DNA of 64,000 bases from Ciona intestinalis (Eukaryota > Chordata > Ascidiacea > Phlebobranchia > Cionidae), in assembly GCF_000224145.3 (NCBI RefSeq), contig NC_020170.2, forward strand, positions 1,134,300-1,198,299, in the 5' to 3' direction. The first letter of the stretch is position 1, and the number at the start of each line of letters is the position of its first letter. Positions 26,701 through 38,000 of this stretch are shown in pieces. The notes beneath the pieces were generated by a model. That model did not search any database, was not told the origin of the DNA, and was given only the letters and a program-made list of their open reading frames with translations. A program made the translations under genes and the position numbers.

Positions 26701-29700
26701 ACTGGGAGTCTGAGACAAGCTGTTTTGTGAGCATAAAACAATGGTTTTCAGCAAAAGGGAGATTTGCAGTGCATATTTTTTAGTTCAAAAAGAATCAAAG
26801 TGCCATGGCAATTATGATCACCTCAAAAGACACCAACGACAAAAATGCAATGCGTTAATGCAAATTTCATAAAACGTTATTTTCATGTGAAGGGCAAGGC
26901 GCACAATACCCACTTTCACTTATAATAATTACACCACTGAGGAAACTTGGCAAATAAAACAGAAACTTTAACTTTTAACTTACAGAAAAACATTTCAATT
27001 GAGTCTTTTAACCGTACTGTACTGCCATCCTTGCCGATAGCATATGAAACAAGTATCAAACAAATACAATACGAAATATAAATTCACCTAAAAAAATTAG
27101 ACAACAATTTAGACAACGAGTTAATAAATTTAGACAACGAGTTGTAAAGAACAGCTGCTGCTAACCAGCAAAATGTAACTAACTGTAGGCCTACAAATGC
27201 TGAATATCATTCAAGAAATAACGAAGAGAAAACAAGCATTCTTAGAAAACAATAGCATTATTTCGTCATCATACAAAGCTACAAACGAAATGAAGAAAAA
27301 TATTCACAAAATCGTTTGGGGAGTAAATCACATTTTAACTACTCCTGTACTCCACTTTAGTTTTTAATTTACTCTTGAATACTGGAGTAATTCACAAAAA
27401 ATATTCACAAAATTGCTTTATTTTAAACTAAAATATAGCAATGCGGGGCCGCCGGCTGCACCGGCGGTAGTTACGGCCCTGACCTCAACCCTAAAACAGT
27501 TTTTCCTAAACCATATTTTTACTAGGCTCTATAAACTAAAATATAGGCCTAATCATGTTTAAAATAAAAACGAAGACAGTATATTTGGCACTGCCTTAAA
27601 ATAATAAGTTAATGTACCAAATCAAAATCCTAATATAACGTTATAAAAACAGTATGCAACTTTTTTACACAGTTTTTAAATGAAGAAACTAATGTACCTT
27701 TATGGGTTAAACAAGAGTCATTAGGCATGCTACACTACCTGTGAATTTGTCCGTTTTTATGCAAGTACTCAAGGCCCTTTAAAACATCCCTTAAAATGGT
27801 GGCAATGATTGCTTCTTCTAGCACTCCAGTCTTGCTTTCACCAGCTTCTGTGCGATGTTTTATTACATCCAACACTGAACCTGAGATACCAGATGTTTAA
27901 TCTTGTGATTTGTTTGTTTAGTAAGAGTGGTGGTATCACTGGTATGTTTATTTAAAGTGGTAATGACAGTTTTGTAGTAGACCTATACAATGGTAGAGTT
28001 TGGCAAACAAGAAAGAGCATCAAAACCCTTTAAAAACTTATGAGTAGTATTCCACAATACTATATTCAATCACGTGAATCATCAGACAGTGGAAAATTTT
28101 ATTTATGTGTTTGATAATGTAACAAAAAAATTTACGATCCTGTAAATTTCCGTTGATTTACGGAAAATTCCCACGACAGTTGTAATTTTTGAAGTTAATC
28201 TCTAATTAGTATAACTATTGCTTTGTTAGAGAACGTGGCCTTCGTTAAAAATATAATTATTCAATCTAATACAAAGGGGTTAAAAACCTTAGTTAAGCTG
28301 ATTATAACAGTCATGAGTCTACATACAGCAAAATATGATTATAAAGTCATCTACATTTAAATAGCAAAAACTTTTTGACTGTCATTGAACAGCGAACACC
28401 TATGAATCTTTCAGCAACTAATCCATACCTGCCCTTTAGCCAATACACCACACATCAGGTATTGGATGAGGCACACATTCTACACCCAAGTCAGCATTAA
28501 GTAAAACCAGTGGTTTATCCTTAGTTTATTTTAGCACATGTAGATATATGGTTCTAAACTTCTAATATAGTTCGACACTGACTAAACATAAACAACATTT
28601 CTTATCTATTTTATAAAAAATTGAAATGTCATGATTTAGAATATACTAAACATAATTTTCACACCTCGACCCAGCAGTTTCATGATCAGCCAGACTTCTG
28701 TCTTTACAACAAATGCTTTGTAGAAATAAACAACATTTGGATGTTTGCATTGACTCATTGCCTGCACCTCTTTCTGTAAAAATTAATATAAAGTGTGAAA
28801 TAATGATATTGTTAAACATTCTATTATGTTTGTAATAAAGTGGTAAAAAAATCAGGCAAGTTTTATAAAAGTAAGTAATAAATGATCTAAAATCATGGCT
28901 ATTTTCTGCAAAAAAGAACCACAACCATATAAAAGCATGCAACAAAATCTTATATAGTAATTAGCAAAGAGCGCAAACAATCACAAATAGTTTAAGGTTG
29001 CAAAAATAGCTTTAAATAACATGTAATCATATACGAAATACTATTTTACTGACCAAGAGCTCATCTTGGTTTGTTGACTCCAATGAAATACGTTTAATTG
29101 CGCACATTTCATTGCGAGTCTTGCAATATGCTGCTTGTACCACAGCAGTGGCTCCATGACCTGTATTAAACAGTAATGGTTAGGAGAATGTTGTTACAAC
29201 ACAATTTTTATTTATCCCTTGGCATGCAGTAGTGGAGATCAGGTTAAAAAATACAAGGAAGAAAAGGGAATGACAACCAAACGGCAGTGGTTATACACGT
29301 GGAATATAAGATAAAAGTGTGGCTGCTGGACTAACATTACAGTATAACTTAACTCGTATTAGGTTGTCTTTAATTAAAACAAATTAGAATGTGACTAGAA
29401 AGAAAAGTGAGCATAAAAATGACCCGTACACTGGGAAAGTCTGCTTGAAAAAAGTTTGCTTTATAGATTAGATCATGATGGAAAAAACAAAATCCTTCAA
29501 AAGAAATCCCACTGCATGCAGCTATACGAGAGGTTTTGGGATTGTCAAAATTTAAAAATAAGCTGTACGATGGTTAGTTTAACCAGTTTGCAATATTAAT
29601 AATAAATAATTGTTAAAAAATTTACTAAAATTAGGTAAAACAGACAGGGGTACACATGTGCCAGTGATATAAATGGAGACACCACATACTCATAAAGGCA

Positions 29701-29989
29701 TTGCTTGTTATAGGTATTTACAAAGTATGTACTGTACTACCAATCTATCATAATTTAACAGTCGCTTAAAATGTTTGGTGGTGACAACATTGTAAAAACA
29801 TAAGGACATATTTTCCATAACTAAGTGATCAAGAAAGAGCATTTTAACTTGGTTTTAAAACTGGTTAAGTAGAAAATGTTAGTATTTAGAATTTCTAGAA
29901 ATACCAGGCCTACCAATCACTTCTTGTAAATCGTATTCATCTTTATTGACTGGCCATGGAACCTCTTCTTTGGGTGTAATGGCAGACAT
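20732..29989 (-). CDS. oxsr1: OSR1/SPAK (STK39) family Ser/Thr kinase
   Basis: Twelve exons: 29989-29914, 29160-29054, 28773-28665, 27880-27739, 25287-25122, 24156-24052, 23785-23652, 23076-22962, 22539-22423, 22010-21673, 21438-21317, 20883-20732. They total 1683 nt (560 aa), all phases consistent. The start [20 protein letters not shown] matches the OSR1 N-terminus. The kinase domain runs from about 19 to 310, with the glycine loop GHGATAVV (26-33), AIK (Lys48), HRDVKAGN (144-151), DLG (164-166) in place of DFG, and the activation-loop TFVGTPCW with Thr185, the residue WNK kinases phosphorylate in OSR1. The S-motif [10 protein letters not shown] with Ser325 and the WEWSDDE PF1 block follow. 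A Pro/Gln-rich linker precedes the C-terminal CCT domain (about 466-560), which ends IGFAQLSIS and should bind RFxV peptides. The predicted role is relay from WNK to cation-chloride cotransporters. The lengths of human OSR1 (527) and SPAK (545) are close. One gene here probably represents both. Confidence 0.95.
23510..23600 (-). repeat. SINE-tail fragment in a kinase intron
   Basis: The segment with TGGTAACTCATAAGCAGGCA and ATGACTGTTCTGTTACACA is a diverged minus-strand copy of the dispersed tail also seen at 31962, 50567, 53975 and 55763. It lies in the intron between kinase exons 7 and 8. Confidence 0.45.
25684..25743. repeat. 21-bp unit repeated three times
   Basis: The unit ATAAGATCTCTTTCGCACAT occurs three times head to tail with near identity, the last copy being partial. 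It lies in the kinase intron that also carries the hAT element. Confidence 0.8.
26569..27481. mobile_element. non-autonomous hAT-type DNA transposon with 8-bp target duplication
   Basis: The 913-bp element starts CAGTGCCGTCACTTCGTCCG and ends with the inverted match of CAGGGCCGTAACTACCGCCG. It is flanked on both sides by the identical octamer ACCTCAAC (26561-26568 and 27482-27489), the hallmark 8-bp duplication of hAT elements. The ends are GC-rich while the middle is AT-rich and has no transposase-length frame. It is therefore probably a deleted, non-autonomous copy. It lies in the intron between kinase exons 4 and 5. Confidence 0.8.
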
Positions 29990-31128
29990 AGCCTTCAAGA
30001 CAATACGACCCTTTCCAACCTACGCTAACGTATAGATGTACTTTCGTTCTTTTTGCCTGAAACAAAACGCTGTAATACTGCAAAGATACTTCGGCCTGTG
30101 TATAAATTCCGTTACGCAGATACGATGACGACAGTGCACTTATGACATATGAGCGTTTCAGCGCGTGGCTTGTACACCGATTCACTTTCCCGATTACCAG
30201 AGTACCAACATCGCCTTTTTCTGCTCTATTTCGCGAAGAATGAATGCGTCAAACCCCGCGGGTGTGTGAATGCCGCACCTGACTGATAACCGAAAGTAAA
30301 ATCTAACGTAATTATCAATTGTATTAAAACATAAATTTTCGTATGGGCTGTACGTGTCAATTTGTTCGACATTTTTACAAATACTTTTTTAACTATCCGG
30401 CTAATTTGGTACAAACTACATCTATCTCTAATTTGCAGTTAATAAATTCATGCTTCGTAATGTTCTATAACTTTCTAGTATTTTTACTAATTTACCGGTG
30501 GAGGCTTTAGCGTGATATATTGCTTGTTTTGCCCAAGGTTTTGCCACACGCAGACTCGGTCTATTTCTTGCATACGTCAAGATCTGCCATGCGTAAATGA
30601 GTGGCAAATTGTTTTTACAGCAAAACTTGCCAACGAGAAGATAAAACCGTTAAAAAAGATTTAATAATCTTTATCCAATACAAATGTGAATGGCATTTTG
30701 TTAAAGTTTTAATGACAAGCAAGTTGAGAGTTACTATTTTAAATGCTTAAAAAGCCTAAAATAGAAAATATGCAATGTTATGACATATTCACCCAGAGCT
30801 TAAAAGGCGGAGTAACTAAAAAGCGCAAGATATCACCGCAGAAGCTGATAGTTTTGAAGTAATTAAAATACAAAAACACAAAAAGTTTAGGTAAAAGATA
30901 CATGTAAGCACCACTTATATGAATTACTAGTAACAACATATAACAGAGAATTGCACAAAGTATTCAGTGCAACAATTCCATGGCTGAAAACTGTGTGCAA
31001 TGTTAATTATATTATGATGAGCAAGAAGTAAGTCTTTGTGGCATAAATAGGGCAGAAAACCGTTTGCTATTTACAGTAAATTGCGGCAAAATTATCGCTG
31101 AAATATTTAATTATAAAATCTTGAGCTG
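29990..31128. promoter_or_regulatory. upstream region of the kinase gene
   Basis: No coding exon was recognised. The stretch just right of 29989 should hold the kinase promoter and leader. The remainder is AT-rich. Confidence 0.4.
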
Positions 31129-31260
31129 TTAGGAATTATGGGACAAGAATTTAACAAAAGCACTCTTTAGATTCAAATAATTGCGTAAAGAAAAGCAACA
31201 CAACCACGCCAGCATGGCTGCTACAAAGATCATTAACCAGGTGCATAAAAATGTTGACAT
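31129..31260 (-). CDS. candidate 43-residue single-pass membrane peptide
   Basis: A short minus-strand frame starts at an ATG in a favourable context (CCAAAATGTC). Residues about 4-23 (FLCTWLMIFVAAMLAWLCCF) form one hydrophobic helix, followed by a basic tail that includes LRNYLNLKSAFVKFLSHNS. A TTTTTCATAG acceptor-like site lies about 34 nt upstream and ATTAAA lies shortly after the stop. Frames this short arise by chance in AT-rich DNA. I do not recognise the family, and conservation would decide. Confidence 0.25.
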   Translation of the reverse strand: MSTFLCTWLMIFVAAMLAWLCCFSLRNYLNLKSAFVKFLSHNS

Positions 31261-32080
31261 TTTGGCTTGTCCTCAAACAGTGTTCAATAAGTACTCTATG
31301 AAAAATGACTTAATTCTGTTGGATATAATTGGCTCTTAAGATTGTGATGGACTTGGAATGTTAAGTTGTCAGGAATATATGTTCACTGTAGTGCCAGCAC
31401 TACACAGGCATCCAGAAACTGCACCACATGTGTAATGCGAATACTTTTCAGTTAGGTTGTTAAAATAGTTAAACATTACCATACAAAACATGCTTTTAAA
31501 AAGCAACTAAGTGTAAGCTAAGTAGAATGAACAAAGAAACCATTAAGCTAAGTGACGCATACTACATAACCTAAACCTGACATTTTAAAGTTCACCAAAA
31601 AGTGCAAAATTTTGCAGCCAGGAATTCAAACAACTTTCCAGCATAGTATGGTGGCTGCCTGATGCTCACTGTCGAGCTGGTCACTGGAGGTTTTGGTTGA
31701 TTTTGAAAAAAACCTTTGGTACCCCTCCCCACATGCTATTATGACAGGACAATCACGTGAAGAAGCTTTGTTCCAGTGAATGAAAGTTGACTGGAAATAA
31801 ATTGATGTTAAATATGAACAAAAATTAGTTGCTGCTAATATGTACTTTAGTTTAAATATGCTACTTGACCAATGTTATAACTCGGAAAGTAATTATGCAG
31901 TATCTAAATACATCATGTCTGAAAAATAAGAAGGTAACAATGTTACAACTTAACGGCATAAAGTAACATGGTTGGTAACTCGTAAGCTGGCACGAGGTGT
32001 ATGAAACAAAACACCTGTGTTATAACGACTGTTGTTATTCGGTCACGCGAGGATAAAGTAAGTTACATTCATACAATTGT
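31261..32080. other. intergenic, repeat-bearing
   Basis: No gene was seen. It contains a fragment with ATGCTCACTGTCGAGCTGG near 31660, of a type found at several other places in the window, and a SINE-tail copy at 31962-32070. Confidence 0.4.
31962..32070 (-). repeat. SINE-tail copy
   Basis: Read on the minus strand, it runs from a CTTTATCCTCGCGTGACC start, through CGTTATAACACAGG and CACCTCGTGCCAGCTTACGA, to a TTACCAAC-CATGTTACTTT end. This is the same order as the plus-strand copies at 50567, 53975 and 55763. Confidence 0.6.
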
Positions 32081-35000
32081 TCATATTAGTGGACCAGTGG
32101 ACATAACATGTATTAATTCATCCTTTATAAGTAGTGTATATGAATATGAACTGTAAAGCATGAGATGTCTGGTAAAGGCACAACATATAACTTGACAGCG
32201 GGCATGATCTATGTTTGCTCCACAAGTCATAACTCGACAGTGCGCATGACGTTCAAGTCTATGATTACATTTTCCGAATTGCACAATGCATCTCAAACCA
32301 CTACAAACCTTTCTAGGGCTTTGTATTGATTGAACTTCCATATTCTCATATAAAGATCCATCTTCGATCAGTATGTTACTTCCACTACTAATATCATGAA
32401 CAGATAGATTGGAAGGTCTTGGTAATGGAGGATCTCGATATTTTGACGACCGTGGACTTAAATCTTCATATGGAGTTTCAACTTCAATCCTGACACGAAT
32501 GTAAATGGTAATGACACAGGCTTGATAATTATACTAACAATCTGTAAGGTTGTGAAGCCTAGGTTTCAATAAACAGCCTGTGTTAATTAAAAAAAGGTCT
32601 GAATTACAGGACCATTAAATTATTGCTGGAAACGCAGAGAATGGTATGTACAGTTTTTAGGCATGTTTAGTAGATGGTTAATTGATAGTAATTTGCTTTA
32701 AAAAACTTCTGAGTGATGGTGGTAAAATATGTTCAGCTGGTCTTGCTACCAAATATAAAATATATTTCAAAGATGCAAAACACTATGCGCTTCATAATAA
32801 ATACTTAGTTATATTGTTTTTGCATCAGCTATAATATACCATACAGTGCGCTCAAAGCCCGTGTGCGACTTACTCATTTTTTGAGACGGATGATCTGACA
32901 GACTCATCATCCCTCTCTGGAATGGGAGGAGGTTGATCCTCATTGAAAGCCATGTACTCCGGGATGAGATCACTGTTGTGGTGGGATGTTGGGAGATCAG
33001 GAGCGAAGAGGAAGTTAAGAGGACCACATAAACTATGATGACAAACCTTGCAAGGACCTGTGGTTTAAAGTGAAGATTCGGTTTAGTGATTTGAACCAAG
33101 TGCCACTTCTGTCTTTAATATATATAGTACATACAACATAGAAATTTCTCTTTTATTTTGTCTAATGCTTATAGACTGTATAATTAAATAAAAATGAATA
33201 ACATTTAACATGTGTCTCTGTCTCAGTGAGTACCACTGCTATAAAATAAAATGTATAAAAACAGCCTTTACTGCCAAAATATATTTAAAATGTTAAGAAA
33301 CTAATTTTGTCTTTATTATAAACCATTAACGGCATTTTTATTTAATAAACTATGCTAATTGACTCCACATACACACCCTATCTAGATTAATTTACTCGGA
33401 TCTTCCAAAGCTCACAACACATAGTAGTATTACATTCACCTGTTATTTTAGGCACAGATCCTGGTAATTTAGGTAAAGGCATCACCAACAAAAGACCGTT
33501 ACTTGTACCAGCAAGCAACTGCCAGTTGCCACTTACTAAACTTGTGATCATGCTCTTATCAGCTGAGGAAACATGAGGTTCTACATCTGTATCACAAAAT
33601 GAATGTTTACAATAAGGGCTACTAAATACACAGTATACTAAAATTAAGTCAAACTACTGTTGTACTTAAGATATATGGAAATGATTATCGCAAACAACAA
33701 CAATTAGTCAACGAAAAGAGATCTATAAAGCCACAAACGGGCCTTAAAATTACCAAAACTTTACAAGCGAGTATTTCAGACTCTTTTGCACAAAGTAATC
33801 ATATAGTTCAAATTTTAATTAAAACTGGTAGTGGACATCAAGCCACTCATCATTTAATAAAAATTCTTTTAAAAAAGGAACAAATTTCAAACGTATTTTA
33901 AAAAGGAATCAATTTTCAAATGTATATATTATTAAAAATAAAAGTATATATAATTTGTTTTTCAAACCCCATAATTTTCGAAAAAATGTCATTCTGTTAT
34001 ACAGACATTTAACCATGGAAGTTATAATACCTTGTGTGAAGTCTCTTATTACTCGAGATAAATTAATTTCCTGCAATCTTTCTAATGAATCCAGATGGTA
34101 GAGGTTTAAGTTGCATTCCTCACAGAAGGTAACCCACAAACCTGACCCCACCCTTGTAACGAGGTTAACAACCAACTGCTCACCATCAGTTACAAGACAT
34201 CGTGTACTATGAGATGTACATAGGAGGTTAGAACTATAGGCTACAATTTGCATTAAATAGTTTCATATTACATAACAAGCAATACATGTTTCGTATTTTT
34301 CTAGGAAAAAAGGCTTAGCATAAACCATGTCCCTTAGCTAACATGTTTTAATCCATGTAACTAAGATATACATATACATATACGTACATATTGTATTCAA
34401 CTAAACTAACATTTATACATTCTACATTCTCCAAATAAACTTTAAAAACACAGTTTAAAAACGGACAACACACAATGTATAACTATGCACCACCTTTCAG
34501 GTTTAAAATTTTCCATATCAATTGTAACAACGTCATTGCCTGAACAGCCCCATAACATTCCATCTATTGGTGACAAACATGACAGAGGGCCCGTACCAAC
34601 TACTATAGACGACACATAGTTCAGATCATTGGTTCCTGTAGATACATCAAAGATAGTAAGATAATGAATTATTCTATATGAGGGAGGAATGCCATGGGAC
34701 CTAGGCCAAAGTTTGCCTGTTAAATGATGTATAGTACATAGACATTTCATTCTATATGTCGGTGGTGTCCTTACAGCACATTAAGGGACCTGAGATTTAG
34801 ACCCAAGTTTGTCCATTACTATATAAGTACCATTCGCATCAATGAACCAAGAACACAGTGTTTCAAATGATTTATCACCTTTTGGTCTGGTATACATAGC
34901 AAGTGTGCCATCCAATAAACCAACATATAAATTATTGCGATAAGCTTTCATTATCATGACAGTGGACATGGTTGGCATGGTAACTTCATTCAGTTTTCTG

Positions 35001-38000
35001 TATGTTCCTTCTGATGAATATTCTAGAAGACTGAATAAAAAACGCATTTTTTTTATCAAACTGCTTACTCTTGGTTACATATAGAAATATTCCATATACG
35101 AGCTAAATACTTCACTTAGCTAAATATTTAACATGTTGTAGGACAAGATTTAAAAAAAAGTCCCAAGGCAAGCCATATTTAACTCAAACACTAGCATTTT
35201 ATAATCACATACCATCCAGATTCCATGCCCAACCATACCGAATGTATTGAATTATTAGGATTCCAATGCTCCATACATTGAACAGAACTCTCAACCTGCA
35301 AGTTAACACAAGAATACATTTTTGAACCATCATTATCCCATTGTAACACACGTAAAACCAGTTTTAGGCGCAATGTTAGGAGTTTGTGAGGGAATTTGGT
35401 GCGATTTTTAAACAGGGATAACAAGATGTGTTTTACCACTTAACTTTACACCTTAAAATGGGGTAAACCCTAGTGGTGGTCTTTACAAATAAGCAATATA
35501 ATGAAAATTATTATTATTATTACTATAATGATTAAAAAAAACATAACTATTGGCTCTACTGCCGAACAACTAATTTAGAAATAATCGCAAACAAATAACA
35601 GGAAAAGTAATAGTTTAATTTAATTGAAAAACATGATTGAGTCATTAATTGTTTGGGATTGACATTTGAAATAACTATAAATTTTACCTGCATAACATGG
35701 ACTTTTTCCACCCTGTCATCTGTGATGTAATATACACTCACCACAGCAAGTACAGTACTTGCAGAACATGACAACCATAGTAGAGTAACATGAGGTACGG
35801 GCATGAAGGCATAAGCACATTGTACCTGTTATGTTAAAACACATTAGCTCTACTGTAAATTGACTAGTGCTTATATATGTAAAATGTTAAAGGTTAATAA
35901 TAAATAACAAAACTATTTCTAAAATTGAAAATGGAAAGGAGATAAAAGTCAACACAATAGCTTGTTACACCACCTGTAATATTATACAGGGAAGTTCCTA
36001 ACACAAGGACAAAAGCTGTATAAAGGTGTATTGTTGTATGAAAATATTTCAACCTAAACCCTTCTCTGAACCAGTCCTTGAACTCAATGACTTAAGTCTG
36101 AATTAATACATTAAAATAAACTCTTCAAATTTTATATATAATGTTCAAAAAATAGTTACAATTAAAAACTACACTTACATTTAAAAACATAACATATTTT
36201 TAAATGTGTTGGCCACTATACAAAATTCCCAAGGTCAAGAAAACAAGCAAAGTCGTCACATTTACATATACTGTAAGAGTGTTTGTAAATATTGGTACAT
36301 CATAAAATAGTCTTTAATGTAAAAGATAAAACTTAACAAGACACCTGAAACTCGTTATACGAGGTATGAGCTGAGAGACATCTTAAAAATAACGGTGGTT
36401 TCCAAAGTGAATCTGAATCAGAAGAATTTGCACTGAACCAACTATCCAAGTTTGATGGCTCTGTGGAATATGGATAAAAAATAGAAATGAAAAAATTATC
36501 ATAATATACTAAAAAAAGGTGAATATATAAAAAGTATTTTTAGGTCTATTCTGTTGTTAAAGGTTATGTATGTGGAAAACTGTAAACAGTGTAAAGCAAT
36601 GGTAGTTTAATTGCAACCAAATTTTAAAAAAGCATCTAAAATAGAGCTGAATATGTGTTAAAACTGACCAAAATATATTCTTTGATAAAAAAACTAAATT
36701 CATGTTATATTAAAGCAATAAGGGGTTTGAGACTATTCTCAATACCCTTTCTCAAGTCTATTTAAACAAAACAAGCAAAGAATAGGTTTTAAAGACGAAA
36801 GGTTTACATAAGACTTAGAATATATAATGATTCACCGTTAGCAAGTTTAGCTTTTGAAATAACATCGAGCCATTCATCCTTTTGTGAGGAATATGGGAAT
36901 ATTAATGTTCGTGTGACTTTCTCCAACCTGAAAATAAGACTTGTTGTTACTATTCTGTTCTATATGGGTGAGGTCCTACAGACATTTCATCGGACTAAGA
37001 ACTAGAAATGGAATAGTAATCTAGTATGGGTTTGTTTGCTATTTAAATAGTATACACAGAGGTATGGGTATAAACAGCAAACTCAATATATAAATTTAAG
37101 CCTAACAGTGTTTTGTGTCGATACATGACATGTGTCTATGATCTTGTATACTATGAAGAAATCTAAAGGATGAATCTACATTGAAGATGTAACAGCAGAC
37201 CAAAAAAAACATGAAGACAAAAAAATTTGGACAAACTCAAACCCCAGGTGCCATTGGCTGGCATCACAGTGGACCTTACACTTAAAAAGAAATGTCATAT
37301 TTCCGGTAACTACTACAAGAAAAACAAGACAACTTTCAACTTACTTTCCCGGGAATTGAACCGTGATACACGAATCATCAGGTTGGCTTGCCATCTGCTC
37401 TGCTTGTCGTATTTTAATCTCAAGATCTGCTATGCATTTATCTACAACAGGTAGCGATAATCCTTCATGGGGGGACTGAAGGTTTTCCACAAGTTTAGCT
37501 GCAAATAAAAAAATTGAAAATTTGATTAATAGGAACACATACACTATTAATAAACAATGGTACACCACACACACAAAAAGAGAGTAAGATCATGTTTTGT
37601 GTCGATTTTTCTTGGGTCAATGTATTCTGCAGAACTAAGACAGCTCTGCACAATGTTTATCGTTTAACAATCAAAAGTTGATTTTCGGTTATAAATTCTT
37701 GATTACAATTATGCTGAATTTTGGTAAAAACAAAATCAAATTCTTCCCACCTATTTTCTGCAGAAGAATGAAATCCGAGTGAAGAGTTTCACGTTTCACT
37801 TCATTCTCTGCTTGAGGAGGACCATCTGTAACCTCCACAACATCCAATCCTTCCCTCCACCTCACTTTAAACATGTCCTTGCTTGTACCTCCCCCACCAC
37901 GGTGATACTGACGTCTGAAACATCACACATTCTTGTTTTCACAGATATTCTTAATTCACTTTTGGAAACAAATATTTACAAGTGTCTGTGATATCGTAGT

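Noticed and set aside
34780-34878. Longer version of Rho-GEF exon 20
   Set aside because: A GTACTT donor further left also keeps phase, but the shorter exon with the GTGATA donor fits the spacing of vertebrate ARHGEF10 better. It is kept only as an alternative.
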